A DNA stretch of 64,000 nucleotides from Cytobacillus solani (GCF_001420595.1 NZ_LJIX01000006.1:3767058-3831057), one strand, 5' to 3'. Positions 19,552 through 29,319 are shown, numbered from the stretch's first letter. A program made the numbers and translations. Notes: generated by a model from the letters alone, not told the origin.

Positions 19552-20156
19552 CTCAATGATTTATATGCGTTTCTAATCAACGATTCATTCCTTGTTATCA
19601 ACATGTCGATTAATTGAACATATTCTTCTTTTGATGTAGCTATTTGATCTAGCTGCAAGGAATTATAATAATCTTTTAAAATAATCCACATTCTAAGGAA
19701 TAAATGATTTTCAGTTAATCGAACGACCTTTAAAAAGAATTCATCATCTGTGTAATGAGCTGTCTCAGCCCAGCTTTTAAATTCTTGAAGCTGACCATCT
19801 GACGACTTATGAAGATTCAGCCATAAGCAGTCTAACTCAATTAAATATTTTGTTTCAATAATATCTCTTTTTGCATTCTCATCCTGAAGAATAAATGTAC
19901 TTAATAACTGAACGAGCTGATGTCCGCCATAATCACGGATATATGTTCCTTCCCCTCTTCTCGTCTCAATGAGACCCAGAAGTTCAAGAGCCCTTAGTGC
20001 TTCACGAACGGATGAGCGCCCAACATTTAGGCGCTCAGACAGTTCACGTTCAGAAGGTAATTTATCACCAGGCTTTAAGTTTTTTCTTTCAATCATAAGC
20101 CTAAGCTCATTTACAATTTCAACATAAATCTTTGTGTCTTTTCGAGACTGACTCAC
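19533..20156 (-). CDS. FadR-subfamily GntR transcriptional regulator
   Basis: 207 residues with an N-terminal winged helix (about 10-75; KLPSERELSERL, VGRSSVREALRAL, GEGTYI) and an all-helical C-terminal ligand domain (about 85-205). The E. coli FadR relative senses acyl-CoA; the ligand here is unknown. The start is GTG 20156, nine bases after ytsJ, so it is cotranscribed with malic enzyme. Identical TGGTCAGACCA palindromes lie at the ytsJ and accD promoters on either side. I infer that it represses both units, including its own, linking malonyl-CoA synthesis with malate-derived pyruvate and NADPH. Confidence 0.9.
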   Translation of the reverse strand: MSQSRKDTKIYVEIVNELRLMIERKNLKPGDKLPSERELSERLNVGRSSVREALRALELLGLIETRRGEGTYIRDYGGHQLVQLLSTFILQDENAKRDIIETKYLIELDCLWLNLHKSSDGQLQEFKSWAETAHYTDDEFFLKVVRLTENHLFLRMWIILKDYYNSLQLDQIATSKEEYVQLIDMLITRNESLIRNAYKSLRKLSKN

Positions 20157-20165
20157 GTTAATGGA

Positions 20166-21404
20166 TCACTCACTTTTCCCAATAACAGATAGTTTTCTTG
20201 TTTTTTCTTTAATTTCATCTGGATCCACTTTAATCCGTGCAACGCCTGTTTCCATAGCTGCTTTTGCCACTGCTGCCGCAACTTCAGGCGCTACTCTGGG
20301 ATCAAATGGAGCAGGAATAACATAGTCAGCATGTAATTCCTCATCTTTTACTAAGCTTGCAATTGCCTCGACAGCTGCAATTTTCATTTTTTCATTGATA
20401 TGTGTTGCTCTAACATCTAAAGCACCGCGGAAAATCCCTGGGAATGCAAGAACATTATTCACTTGGTTAGGAAAATCAGATCTTCCCGTTCCGATGACAG
20501 AGGCTCCTGCTGATTTTGCTTCCTCTGGCATGATTTCAGGTGTTGGGTTAGCCATTGCAAAAATAATCGGATCCTGATTCATTGTTTGAACCATTTCTGC
20601 AGTTAATGAGCCAGCAGCTGAAACACCGATAAATACATCTGCACCTTTAATGGCGTCTGCAAGGCTTCCTTTTGCATTATCCCGATTTGTATATTTTGCT
20701 ACTTCATTTTTTATATCATTCATTCCTTCAGGACGTCCTTCGTAAATAGCCCCTTTTCGATCGCACATGATAATATCGCGCACTCCATACGTGTATAAAA
20801 GCTTAATAATTGCGATTCCTGCAGCTCCTGCACCATTAGCAACTACACGAATTTCATTCATTTTCTTTCCGACAATCTTTAACGCATTTACTAGACCAGC
20901 AACAGTTACAATCGCCGTTCCATGCTGATCATCGTGAAAAACTGGAATGTTTGCTTCTTTTTTTAGACGTTCTTCAATTTCAAAACATCTTGGGGCAGCA
21001 ATATCTTCAAGATTGACTCCACCGAAAGTTGGTTCAAGCAATTTAACCGTTTCGACGATTTTATCAACATCTGTTGTATTCAAGCAAATTGGAAATGCAT
21101 CTACCCCCGCAAAGCTTTTAAAAAGAACTGCCTTTCCTTCCATTACTGGAAGTGCTGCTTCAGGGCCAATGTTACCTAGACCAAGCACCGCCGTACCGTC
21201 TGAAACAACAGCTACCATATTTCCCTTCATTGTATACTCATATACCGTTTCCGGCTTATCATAGATCTCCTTACACGGCTCGGCAACACCTGGGGAATAA
21301 GCTAAGCTTAAATCTGCGGCATTTTTCACTTCTACCTTAGACTTTGATTCTAATTTCCCTTTGTTCATTCTATGCATATGAAGTGCTTCTTCACGTAAAG
21401 TCAT
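20166..21404 (-). CDS. ytsJ: Malic enzyme (NADP-type, YtsJ-like)
   Basis: Oxidative decarboxylation of malate to pyruvate, giving NAD(P)H. The 412 residues are the short bacterial form, with [14 protein letters not shown], the metal-binding [15 protein letters not shown], and a Rossmann motif [13 protein letters not shown]. YtsJ of B. subtilis is the main NADP-dependent malic enzyme; neighbourhood and length support the same here. AAGGAGTGA precedes the ATG. It is the first gene of a two-gene unit with the GntR regulator and carries a TGGTCAGACCA operator upstream. Confidence 0.95.
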   Translation of the reverse strand: MTLREEALHMHRMNKGKLESKSKVEVKNAADLSLAYSPGVAEPCKEIYDKPETVYEYTMKGNMVAVVSDGTAVLGLGNIGPEAALPVMEGKAVLFKSFAGVDAFPICLNTTDVDKIVETVKLLEPTFGGVNLEDIAAPRCFEIEERLKKEANIPVFHDDQHGTAIVTVAGLVNALKIVGKKMNEIRVVANGAGAAGIAIIKLLYTYGVRDIIMCDRKGAIYEGRPEGMNDIKNEVAKYTNRDNAKGSLADAIKGADVFIGVSAAGSLTAEMVQTMNQDPIIFAMANPTPEIMPEEAKSAGASVIGTGRSDFPNQVNNVLAFPGIFRGALDVRATHINEKMKIAAVEAIASLVKDEELHADYVIPAPFDPRVAPEVAAAVAKAAMETGVARIKVDPDEIKEKTRKLSVIGKSE

Positions 21405-21520
21405 CTAATATTCACTCCTTATATTAACAACATGGACATAGTCATTAAACGATAAAATTCAAGGTAATCTTTCTCTTTTAATTCTGCCCCTGCCCTGCAC
21501 ATATTTCACTTCTAGTACAG

Positions 21521-21531
21521 TGGTCAGACCA
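21521..21531 (-). promoter_or_regulatory. GntR/FadR-type operator at ytsJ promoter
   Basis: TGGTCAGACCA, an 11-base palindrome identical to the core of the accD site (AGTGGTCAGACCA is shared). It lies 14 bases downstream of the ytsJ -10 on the minus strand. Confidence 0.75.
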
Positions 21532-21545
21532 GTCGTTTCTTAACA

Positions 21546-21573
21546 AATATACCATAAATGTTGATGTTGTAAA
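21546..21573 (-). promoter_or_regulatory. Sigma-A promoter of ytsJ-gntR
   Basis: TTTACA (21568-21573) and TATATT (21546-21551) are 16 bases apart, each five of six to consensus. It lies directly at the dnaE stop codon; no terminator separates dnaE from it. Confidence 0.6.
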
Positions 21574-21576
21574 GTA

Positions 21577-24500
21577 CTAGCGTTTGAGGACGACATTATT
21601 TTCACCTAGTATTTCCTTTAGTTTTTCAATAAAGTTTGCTGACGGATTTACCAGATCCTCCTCACCTAATCGAAGGCTTTTATTCGAGCTTTCATAGAAT
21701 ATGACAACTTGATTTTTTCCTTCATTTTGTTTGAATAAACTTTTTAATCCATAAAGTAATTCTGCACTTTCATGCTCTTTTGTTATTTTCAAATATAAAG
21801 TCGGCTCTTTATTTTCTTCCTTTTCGATTGCTGCATGAACTTCATCCATTGATTGAATGATAAATTGACGGTTCCCTTCTCTTGTTTCGATCTTCCCTTC
21901 GATAAAAAGGATATTTCCCTGTTTTATAAAATGGGAAAAACGATTAAACACGTCTGGAAATACCACGGCTTCCAACTCGTCCGTTTCATCACTAATTGAT
22001 AAAAACGCCATCGGCACCCCTTTTTTCGTACGGATTTTCTTCACTTCTGTTAGATAGACAACCGCCCTTCCCCTTTTAATGGAAGGCTGCAATTCAAATA
22101 GAGGGGCCGCACTTAAAACGGTCAATTTCTCCGTATAAATGGAAACAGGATGATTGGATAGAAAAAATCCTAGAACCTCTTTTTCGAAAGCAAGTTTTTC
22201 CTTTGCTGGGATCGGGTCAACCTTTGTATATATTGGCTTTGGAAAAAAGTCAGCTTCAGAAAGAAAATCAAAATGCTCATCATCTGTTTTCATTAATTGA
22301 GCATGATCGATGGCCGCATCAATCGTTGCAAGCAATACAGCGCGGTCTTCCCCAAATTCATCAAAGCTTCCTGAATGAATGAGCGCCTCTATAATATTTC
22401 GGTTAGCTGCTTTGGATGAGACTCGAATGCAAAAATCAAACAGATCATGAAATTTTTTATTTTTCCTTGCTTGAAAAATCTCTTTCAGTACCGCTGCTCC
22501 AATCCCTTTAATCGCAGCTAAGCTATATCTAATGGCTTCCTTTTCTACTAAAAATGAATAGCCGCTGCTATTAACAGAAGGAGACAAAATGTTAAGATTC
22601 ATTTGTTTCAGTTCTCTAATATATTGAGAGACTTTTCCCTCATTTCCGATAGCTGACGTTAGCAGAGCGGCCATAAAATACAGCGGATAGTGCGCTTTTA
22701 AGTAGGCTAGCTGATAGGAAATTAAACTATACGCAACAGCGTGGCTTCGGTTGAAGCCATAGTTTGCAAAACGGACAATTAAATCATATATTTCATTCGC
22801 TGTTTTCTCGTTGTATCCGTTTTCCAGTGCACCGCCAACGAAATGTCCCCGTTCCCGATCAAGCACTTCCTTTTGTTTCTTACTTACGGCACGCCGCAGC
22901 ATATCAGCCTCGCCAAGTGTAAACCCTGCCATTTTAGCAGCTATTTGCATAATTTGCTCCTGATAGATAATGACACCATACGTATTTTCAAGAATCGGAA
23001 TGAGATCTGGATGTGGATATTCAACCTTTTTCATCCCATGCTTTCTCTCAATGAAAAAAGGGATGTTTTCCATTGGTCCAGGTCGGTATAAAGCATTTAC
23101 TGCTACTATATCTTCAAAACTGTTCGGGCAAAGTTTTTTTAATACTTTTCTCATTCCTTCTGATTCGAGCTGAAAAACACCTGTTGTTTCCGCACGGCTT
23201 AATAAATCAAAGGTAGCTTTATCATGAAGCGGAATGGAATTCATTTCGAGCTTCTTGCCTGTCTTTTTTTGAATAGACATTAAAATATTTTCAATTAATG
23301 TTAAATTACGCAGCCCAAGAAAATCCATTTTTAATAAGCCTACATCTTCAAGATGCTCCATCGAATATTGTGTCAAATATACATTTTCATGTCCGCTTTG
23401 TATTGGAATCATACTGACTAGTGGTTTTTCACTAATGACAACGCCAGCAGCATGTGTGGAAGTATGTCGTGGCAACCCTTCAAGCTTAAGTGCTGTTTCG
23501 AACAGCCTTCGATTTAAGCTTGATTCTTCGATAAACATTCTTAACGTGTTCGACTCTTTATACGCAGCTTTTAAAGTGATACCAGTCTTGGAGGGGATTC
23601 TTCTTGATAGACTATCAAGTTCCTTTGGATTTAACCCGAAAGCTCTGCCGACATCACGCAAGGCTGCTTTTGCTGCCAGTGTCCCAAACGTAATGATTTG
23701 TGCGACATGAAGCTCCCCATATTTCTCAGAAACATATTTAATTACTTCGTCTCTGCGATGATCAGGAAAATCTATATCAATATCAGGCATAGAGATTCGT
23801 TCAGGATTCAGGAATCTTTCGAATAAAAGCTGATATTCTATTGGGTCTACGTCAGTTATATGTAAAACAAACGCAACCATCGATCCAGCTGCAGAGCCCC
23901 GTCCAGGTCCTGTCAAAATCCCGCTCTTCTTTGAAAACTTCATGAAGTCCCAGACAATTAAGAAGTAATCACTAAACTTCATCTTTTTAATAATTTGCAG
24001 CTCATATTTTAATCGCTCATAATGCACTTCTGTCGCATGACGGTACCTTTCCTTAAACCCTTCCCAGCACAATTCTTCAAGAAGCTGATCTGCCGTTTGA
24101 TCCTTTTCAACCGGATATTTTGGCAAATTTTGCTGATGAAGCTCCAGCATGACATTACATTGCTCGGCGATATTGATAGTATTTTCCAGTGCATCTGGAT
24201 ACTCCGCAAATAACTCAACCATTTCTTGAGCATTTTTCAAGTAATATTCATCACTCTTCAGCCTTTCCCAATCATCATCCTGTAGCTTCACACCATTTTT
24301 AATTGCTAATAAGCATTCTTGTGCAAAGGCATCTTCCTTAGATAAATAATAAACCTGATTAGAAGCGGCTAGCTGTATGTTCATTTCATTAGCGATCGTT
24401 ACAATATGCGTAAGGATTTTCTTCTCAGCATCTATGCTATGTTTTTGCAGCGAAAGATAAAATTGATTCTTTTCAAAAATTTGTAGATACTTGGCTGCTG

Positions 24501-24939
24501 TATTTTTTGCCTTTTCATATTCGTCATGAACCAAATAGTATTCAATTTCTCCTTCCATTCCTGGACTGATAGCTATTAAACCAGCAGAATATGCTTTTAA
24601 CCATTTCATCGGAATTCCTTCAGGAGATTTCGTTTGCACAACACTGGTTATTTTTAATAGATTTTGAAACCCTACTTGATTTTTGGCTAGGAGAACAATT
24701 GGAAATGACATATCTGTGGATTGTTCACTAATCACATCAACCGTCAATCCCAAAATTGGTTTGATCGATTGCTTTAAACATTCTTTATAAAAAGCAACGG
24801 TTCCGTACATGACGTTTCGATCGGTTAATGCAAGTGAGCCGAACCCTTTTCGTTTCGCATCGGCTACTAACTGGTCAACCGTGGCCGTACTTGTCAGCAA
24901 GCTATATGCACTATATACATGAAGGTGAATAAATGACAC
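21577..24939 (-). CDS. dnaE: DNA polymerase III alpha subunit, DnaE type
   Basis: DnaE extends RNA primers before handing over to PolC in Gram-positive replication. The 1120 residues contain the PHP domain (FIHLHVYSAYSLL at the N-terminus), the C-family palm with the catalytic acidic motif PDIDIDF, GPGRGSAAGSMVAF, a helix-hairpin-helix region (YSLAAIKGIGAAVLKEI) and a C-terminal OB fold (GRAVVYLTEVKKIRTKKG). The start is GTG 24939, after AAGGGTGTGAG. The ORF remains open to 25050, but the 37 extra residues have no counterpart in the family, in which proteins begin just before the PHP motif. It is divergent from ytrH. Confidence 0.96.
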   Translation of the reverse strand: MSFIHLHVYSAYSLLTSTATVDQLVADAKRKGFGSLALTDRNVMYGTVAFYKECLKQSIKPILGLTVDVISEQSTDMSFPIVLLAKNQVGFQNLLKITSVVQTKSPEGIPMKWLKAYSAGLIAISPGMEGEIEYYLVHDEYEKAKNTAAKYLQIFEKNQFYLSLQKHSIDAEKKILTHIVTIANEMNIQLAASNQVYYLSKEDAFAQECLLAIKNGVKLQDDDWERLKSDEYYLKNAQEMVELFAEYPDALENTINIAEQCNVMLELHQQNLPKYPVEKDQTADQLLEELCWEGFKERYRHATEVHYERLKYELQIIKKMKFSDYFLIVWDFMKFSKKSGILTGPGRGSAAGSMVAFVLHITDVDPIEYQLLFERFLNPERISMPDIDIDFPDHRRDEVIKYVSEKYGELHVAQIITFGTLAAKAALRDVGRAFGLNPKELDSLSRRIPSKTGITLKAAYKESNTLRMFIEESSLNRRLFETALKLEGLPRHTSTHAAGVVISEKPLVSMIPIQSGHENVYLTQYSMEHLEDVGLLKMDFLGLRNLTLIENILMSIQKKTGKKLEMNSIPLHDKATFDLLSRAETTGVFQLESEGMRKVLKKLCPNSFEDIVAVNALYRPGPMENIPFFIERKHGMKKVEYPHPDLIPILENTYGVIIYQEQIMQIAAKMAGFTLGEADMLRRAVSKKQKEVLDRERGHFVGGALENGYNEKTANEIYDLIVRFANYGFNRSHAVAYSLISYQLAYLKAHYPLYFMAALLTSAIGNEGKVSQYIRELKQMNLNILSPSVNSSGYSFLVEKEAIRYSLAAIKGIGAAVLKEIFQARKNKKFHDLFDFCIRVSSKAANRNIIEALIHSGSFDEFGEDRAVLLATIDAAIDHAQLMKTDDEHFDFLSEADFFPKPIYTKVDPIPAKEKLAFEKEVLGFFLSNHPVSIYTEKLTVLSAAPLFELQPSIKRGRAVVYLTEVKKIRTKKGVPMAFLSISDETDELEAVVFPDVFNRFSHFIKQGNILFIEGKIETREGNRQFIIQSMDEVHAAIEKEENKEPTLYLKITKEHESAELLYGLKSLFKQNEGKNQVVIFYESSNKSLRLGEEDLVNPSANFIEKLKEILGENNVVLKR

Positions 24940-25046
24940 ATTTCTCACACCCTTATTTCTTCTACTTGTTCTATTATAAGACGCATCCATAAAAAAAGAA
25001 AATACGTTCTCTTTTTTACCGGATACAAAAAGGATAAAACAAATAA

Positions 25047-25075
25047 ACATATTATGAACGGTTTGTCCATATGAT
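25047..25075 (+). promoter_or_regulatory. Candidate sigma-E promoter of ytrHI
   Basis: ACATATT (25047-25053), 14 bases, CATATGAT (25068-25075). This fits the sigma-E pattern (KMATATT, 14-15 bases, CATACAMT) with a few mismatches. ytrH and ytrI are sigma-E genes in B. subtilis, as I recall. Confidence 0.55.
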
Positions 25076-25128
25076 GAAGTAATCGGTTTATCTTTCCAAC
25101 GAATAAATCTCCAGTAAGGAAGGATGTT

Positions 25129-25464
25129 ATGAAGATCCAGCCTTTTTTCGCGACATTATTTGATAGTTATTTCATTGCACTCGGTGTGCTAATTGGCGGT
25201 TCCATTATTGGAAGCCTTTCCGCTTTTCTTACCGGGAAGCCTCCTTTAACAGAAGCCTATCGAATCTCAAATATCATTCGAATATGGGCAATTATCGCTG
25301 CGATTGGGGGTACATTTGATACATTGTACAGCTTTGAAAAAGGAGTCCTGCAAGGAGAAACAAAGGATATTTTCAAACAGTTCCTGCTTATTTTATCTGC
25401 GTTTGGCGGTGCACAAACAGGTGCATTGCTAATTAACTGGCTGACACAGGAGCATATTTCATGA
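25129..25464 (+). CDS. ytrH: Sporulation membrane protein YtrH
   Basis: A 111-residue protein with about three hydrophobic segments (12-35, 47-62, 85-105) and the YtrH family signature LGVLIGGSIIGSLSAFLTGKPP. B. subtilis YtrH and YtrI are mother-cell membrane proteins needed for efficient sporulation. A GGAAGG site precedes the ATG, and a sigma-E-like promoter lies at 25047-25075. The stop overlaps the ytrI start (ATGA), so the two are coupled. Confidence 0.92.
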   Translation: MKIQPFFATLFDSYFIALGVLIGGSIIGSLSAFLTGKPPLTEAYRISNIIRIWAIIAAIGGTFDTLYSFEKGVLQGETKDIFKQFLLILSAFGGAQTGALLINWLTQEHIS

Positions 25465-25961
25465 GAATTCCGCCTCATTATCGACAGCCTGTCTGGCAGC
25501 GTTTTTTAGCAGGCATAGCTATTGGCGGGATGATCAGCTGGTTTGTATTTTTGTATATTTTTGGTGAGTGGCAGGAGAAATATAGCAAAGAAATAAAAAA
25601 TCAGGAAGATGAAATTGCTGAATTGAAAAAGGAAAAAGAAATATGGCAGGAAGAATTTAAAGCACTTAATAAAAAGAATCGTGAACTGCTGACGGTACAA
25701 GATATTAAAGTAAAAATAGGAAACAGTGAGAAATATAAATTAGACTCCTTTAGTATGTTTGAAATAGAAGAACAAATTAAAGAGGACATTTTAAACATGA
25801 AGGCGAAAGACATTGATACCGTCTATAAGAGCAGAGAGCTAATAGAAAGAATTATCGAGAATAAAACGATAAAGGTTAATGAAAAACGCTATAAGCTTGA
25901 GGTAAAGAAGATGGTGATCTATACAACGCTGTTCATTCAGATAGATATTATGCTAGATTAA
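25461..25961 (+). CDS. ytrI: Sporulation protein YtrI
   Basis: 166 residues: a short N-terminus (MRIPPHYRQPVWQRF), one membrane segment (about 15-36), then a charged coiled coil (about 40-80, rich in Lys/Glu) and a small C-terminal domain ending in hydrophobic residues. It is the standard partner of ytrH, overlapping it by four bases. The biochemical role is unknown. Confidence 0.9.
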   Translation: MRIPPHYRQPVWQRFLAGIAIGGMISWFVFLYIFGEWQEKYSKEIKNQEDEIAELKKEKEIWQEEFKALNKKNRELLTVQDIKVKIGNSEKYKLDSFSMFEIEEQIKEDILNMKAKDIDTVYKSRELIERIIENKTIKVNEKRYKLEVKKMVIYTTLFIQIDIMLD

Positions 25962-26015
25962 GTTAGATAGATTGGCAAATATAGTTAGTCTGGCCTTCAG
26001 TGAAACTTCAATTAG

Positions 26016-26040
26016 TGTGGGGGTTCCTTCAACCCCCACA
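26016..26040 (+). terminator. Hairpin after ytrI
   Basis: A ten-base perfect stem TGTGGGGGTT/AACCCCCACA with a CCTTC loop. The following T run is poor (TAAAATTCTT), so it may be a weak terminator between convergent ytrI and nrnA. Confidence 0.6.
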
Positions 26041-26110
26041 TAAAATTCTTAGTTCTCTCTACTTTTAGGGAGCTTACCAGCTCGTTAGTCAGCGATAAAC
26101 AGGGCAATCT

Positions 26111-27046
26111 CTAGTTCTTACAAGTTTCTTCTAGCTCTTTGATTACTGCATCCATGTTATCCCAAGAATAAATGGAGGCTCCTGCAGCAAGCGGATGGCC
26201 CCCGCCATTATAATTTCTTGCGATATCATTAATAATCGGACCTTTTGAACGTAGTCTCACACGAATTTGGTCCTCTTCTTCAATAAAGAACACCCAAGCT
26301 TTTATTCCGGCAATATTGCCTAATGCGCCGACAAGAAGGGAAGCTTCAGAAGCTTTCACTTGAAATTCTTCCAACAATTCCTTCCTTAATACCATGGCAG
26401 CTGCACCATTTTGTTTCATTTCAAAATTTTGAAGGACATAGCCATTTAATTTTACGACATTCGGAGATAATTCATACATTTTATCAAATAGCTCCGTTCG
26501 TGAGAAATTATAATGGATTAACTCTCCTGCGTATGTAAATGTTTTTTCTGATGTACTTGGAAAAAGGAAGCGGCCTGTATCTCCTACAATACCGGCGAAC
26601 AATAGCCTTGCCGCTTCATCAGACATTTTTAACCCATTCGCTTTACCCGCAAGGTAAAATTCATAAATCATCTCACTGACAGAACTCGCATCTGTATCCA
26701 CCCACATCATATCTCCATATGCATCTACATTTGGATGGTGATCAATTTTAATAAGTTTATCTCCTAAGTGATAACGAGTATCACAAATTCGTTCAGCGTT
26801 TGCCGTATCACATACAATTACTAGAGCACCTTTATATGTCTCATCAGAAATTTCATCCAATCTGCGCAAGAAGTTTAGTGTCTCTTCCTCTTTACCAACT
26901 GTAAAAATATTTTTTTCTGGGAAGGATGCTTTCAGAATTTCTGCGAGTCCCCCCTGTGAACCGTATGCATCCGGATCAGGTCGTACATGCCGGTGAATAA
27001 TAATTGTTTCATATTGTTTAATAACCTCTAAAATTTTCTCCTTCAT
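26111..27046 (-). CDS. nrnA: NrnA, oligoribonuclease and pAp phosphatase (DHH family)
   Basis: Degrades very short RNA oligonucleotides and removes the 3' phosphate of pAp. The 311-residue DHH/DHHA1 protein has the metal-binding motifs RPDPDAYGS, VCDTANAERI and IDHHPNVDAYGD, a further Asp (GIVGDTGRF) and the substrate-binding GGGHPLAAGA near the C-terminus. The ribosome binding site is AAAGGAG. It stands between ytrI and ytpI, as in B. subtilis (ytqI). Confidence 0.96.
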   Translation of the reverse strand: MKEKILEVIKQYETIIIHRHVRPDPDAYGSQGGLAEILKASFPEKNIFTVGKEEETLNFLRRLDEISDETYKGALVIVCDTANAERICDTRYHLGDKLIKIDHHPNVDAYGDMMWVDTDASSVSEMIYEFYLAGKANGLKMSDEAARLLFAGIVGDTGRFLFPSTSEKTFTYAGELIHYNFSRTELFDKMYELSPNVVKLNGYVLQNFEMKQNGAAAMVLRKELLEEFQVKASEASLLVGALGNIAGIKAWVFFIEEEDQIRVRLRSKGPIINDIARNYNGGGHPLAAGASIYSWDNMDAVIKELEETCKN

Positions 27047-27192
27047 TTTTTGCTCCTTTATTTATATTCATTAGATAATTCAATTTTAAACTTTTCTGTC
27101 AAAAAAAGAAAAGAAACATGAGGCTAAAGATAGCATTTTCTCCTGTTTCCCGTTAAAATAATAAGAGATTGTCGAATCTTGGAGGGAATAAA

Positions 27193-27489
27193 ATGCCTGT
27201 TTTAGTTATATTAATCGTTATCTCACTTGCTTTTTATTTGGTTTATAAAGTGAAATATGTCCGCAGTAAGAAACCAGCAGAAAGAAAGTGGATTTCAGCT
27301 AAATCAAGTATCGCCCTTGGTCTTTTTGTTGCTCTATTCGGTGTAAACCAGTTGTTCTTAAACGGAAACACGGTAACATATATCGTAGCTGGTATTTTTA
27401 TCCTGATAGGCGGCTTCAGCATATATGCTGGCTTTAAAGCCTATAAATATTATTTGCCGCTTGCAGCAAAGGAAGCACAAGAAGCATAA
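27193..27489 (+). CDS. ytpI: YtpI-like membrane protein
   Basis: 98 residues with three predicted membrane segments (about 2-17, 37-56 and 60-80) separated by short basic loops, matching the small YtpI family of unknown function. The start is ATG 27193 after TTGGAGGG; an in-frame start at 27169 would place the Shine-Dalgarno inside the gene. The gene lies between nrnA and ytoI, convergent with ytoI. Confidence 0.85.
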   Translation: MPVLVILIVISLAFYLVYKVKYVRSKKPAERKWISAKSSIALGLFVALFGVNQLFLNGNTVTYIVAGIFILIGGFSIYAGFKAYKYYLPLAAKEAQEA

Positions 27490-27502
27490 TTTTCTTATTG
27501 CT

Positions 27503-27533
27503 AAAGACGCTCCAATTAGGAACGTCTTTTACT
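27503..27533 (+). terminator. Terminator of ytpI
   Basis: An 11-bp stem with one mismatch (27503-27513 with 27519-27529), then TTTTACTT. Confidence 0.7.
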
Positions 27534-27559
27534 TCTTGCATCACGCAATGTTGATTTAA

Positions 27560-28876
27560 TTATCTCTCAATCAGCTGACACATCATCATTGCTTTCCCAA
27601 CTAGAATGCCCTCATTGAAAACTTCAACATCTACCTTACCGAATTTTCTTCCGACTTCGAGTACTTTCGGATAAATAGCTAGGGTGCTTTCAATTTGAAC
27701 AGGCTTAAGGAAATAGATAGTCATATTCTCTACGACTAAATCCCCTTTTTTATAATTTCTTAACACCCTGCTAGCTGCCTCAGAAACAATCGTAGTAAAT
27801 ACACCGTATGAGATGGTTCCTAGATGATTGGTCATCTGCGGTGTCACATCACAACCGTATATATCTTCCCCTTTTGTCTTCCCGCTTGTAAGTACAAGCT
27901 GATTGGTAACAATGTCATCGATAGTCTCACCAACTTGGGGCTGACGCTGAATCATTTGAAGAGCCTTTAGTACATCCTGTCTGCTGATAATTCCTTCAAT
28001 TCTATTCGAATCATCAACAACCGGAAGCACCTCGATTCCTTCCCAAACCATCATATGAGAGGATGAAGCTACACTTGTCTTTCTACCCACTGTCATTGGA
28101 TTTTTTGTCATGATTTTATCAATCGGCGTATTTGGATCATGTCCCATAATATCCTTTGAGGTAACCATGCCAACAACTTTTGAATTTTTATCAATAACCG
28201 GAAATCTGCTATGCTGTGTTTCTCGATTATATTTTAGCCAATCATAGATCTTATCTGTCGTTTTCACACAAATCGTTTCTTCCACAGGTGTCAGAATATC
28301 CTCTACAAGAACAATCTCCTTTTTGATTAACTGATCATAGATTGCACGATTAATCATCGTTGCAACCGTAAATGTATCATAACTGCTAGAAATAATTGGA
28401 AGCTGCAGTTCGTCTGCCAATTTCTTGACACTATCATCTGTATCAAAGCCTCCAGTTATGAGAACGGCAGCGCCAGCTTTTAGGGCAAATTCGTGTACCT
28501 GTGTACGATTGCCTACAATCAACAGACTACCAGCATCTGTATATCTCATCATCGCCTCGAGCTTCATCGCACCGATGACAAACTTATTTAACGTTTTATG
28601 CAAGCCATCTCTTCCGCCTAATACTTGACCATCTACGATATTTACAACCTCTGCAAATGTAAGCTTTTCAATATTCTCTTTCTTCTTCCGTTCAATTCGA
28701 ATCGTCCCCACACGTTCAATCGTGCTGACATACCCCTTATTTTCAGCCTCTTTAATGGCTCTGTATGCAGTTCCTTCACTTACTGTCAGTGCCTTGGCGA
28801 TCTGTCTAACTGATATTTTCTCCCCAACAGGCAATCCATCGATATATTGTAAAATTTGTTCATGCTTCGTAGCCAA
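27560..28876 (-). CDS. ytoI: YtoI: HTH, DRTGG, CBS pair and hot-dog domain protein
   Basis: A four-part regulator-like protein of 438 residues. It has a GntR-like winged helix (about 1-65; EKISVRQIAKALTVSEGTAY), a DRTGG domain (about 70-175; AGAAVLITGGF), two CBS domains (about 190-310; SRFPVIDKNSKVVGMVTSKD and EVLPVVDDSNRIEGIISRQD) and a C-terminal thioesterase-like hot-dog domain (about 320-438). CBS domains usually bind adenine nucleotides; the ligand and targets are unknown. The start is TTG 28876, five bases after AAGGGTGA, which suits the known YtoI length better than GTG 28885. Confidence 0.9.
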   Translation of the reverse strand: MATKHEQILQYIDGLPVGEKISVRQIAKALTVSEGTAYRAIKEAENKGYVSTIERVGTIRIERKKKENIEKLTFAEVVNIVDGQVLGGRDGLHKTLNKFVIGAMKLEAMMRYTDAGSLLIVGNRTQVHEFALKAGAAVLITGGFDTDDSVKKLADELQLPIISSSYDTFTVATMINRAIYDQLIKKEIVLVEDILTPVEETICVKTTDKIYDWLKYNRETQHSRFPVIDKNSKVVGMVTSKDIMGHDPNTPIDKIMTKNPMTVGRKTSVASSSHMMVWEGIEVLPVVDDSNRIEGIISRQDVLKALQMIQRQPQVGETIDDIVTNQLVLTSGKTKGEDIYGCDVTPQMTNHLGTISYGVFTTIVSEAASRVLRNYKKGDLVVENMTIYFLKPVQIESTLAIYPKVLEVGRKFGKVDVEVFNEGILVGKAMMMCQLIER

Positions 28877-28979
28877 GACGTTCACCCTTTTTATATAATT
28901 CCTATATTTTCATTATAAGGTTAAAAACGCCTTAAATACAATTCGATGTGAAAATGTCATCAATAATATTTATTTAGAA

Positions 28980-29222
28980 CTAGAAGGAGCGTGCCCTCTT
29001 TTTCTCCGTCATTTTCCCTCTTGTTTTTATATTTGCTGTTGTATTCTTTGGTGAATAAAGCAATGCAGTCAAATTCCCTGCAATCACAACGAGAGCAAAT
29101 GCCAGCCAGGAAATCGCGAATACCCCTGCCAATCCCTCACTGAACACATCAAGCCTCGGTGCAGCATAATAAAGGAGAAGGCCACAAACTAACAAGCAAA
29201 GCAAATACCGATTTTTATTCAT
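28980..29222 (-). CDS. Small two-TM membrane protein, unknown
   Basis: 80 residues with two hydrophobic segments (about 6-22 and 31-58) and a strongly basic C-terminal tail ending KKRARSF. I do not recognise a family. The start is ATG 29222, seven bases after GAGGAGG; an ATG six bases upstream is too close to that site. It lies between ytoI and ytkL on the same strand, with its own ribosome binding site. Codon use resembles its neighbours. Confidence 0.7.
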   Translation of the reverse strand: MNKNRYLLCLLVCGLLLYYAAPRLDVFSEGLAGVFAISWLAFALVVIAGNLTALLYSPKNTTANIKTRGKMTEKKRARSF

Positions 29223-29283
29223 TAACATTCCTCCTCAAACTTCTTCTCTAATATTTATGCGGACAGGCCGAATTCATGTATTG

Positions 29284-29316
29284 AAAAAAGCACAGCTCTT
29301 ATTTAGCTGTGCTTTT
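29284..29316 (-). terminator. Terminator of ytkL
   Basis: A 12-bp perfect stem (29286-29297 with 29305-29316) bounded by A and T runs. Confidence 0.85.
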
Positions 29317-29319
29317 CCG

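Noticed and set aside
23435-23710. Plus-strand ORF inside dnaE
   Set aside because: Shadow frame opposite the conserved polymerase palm; no independent ribosome binding site.
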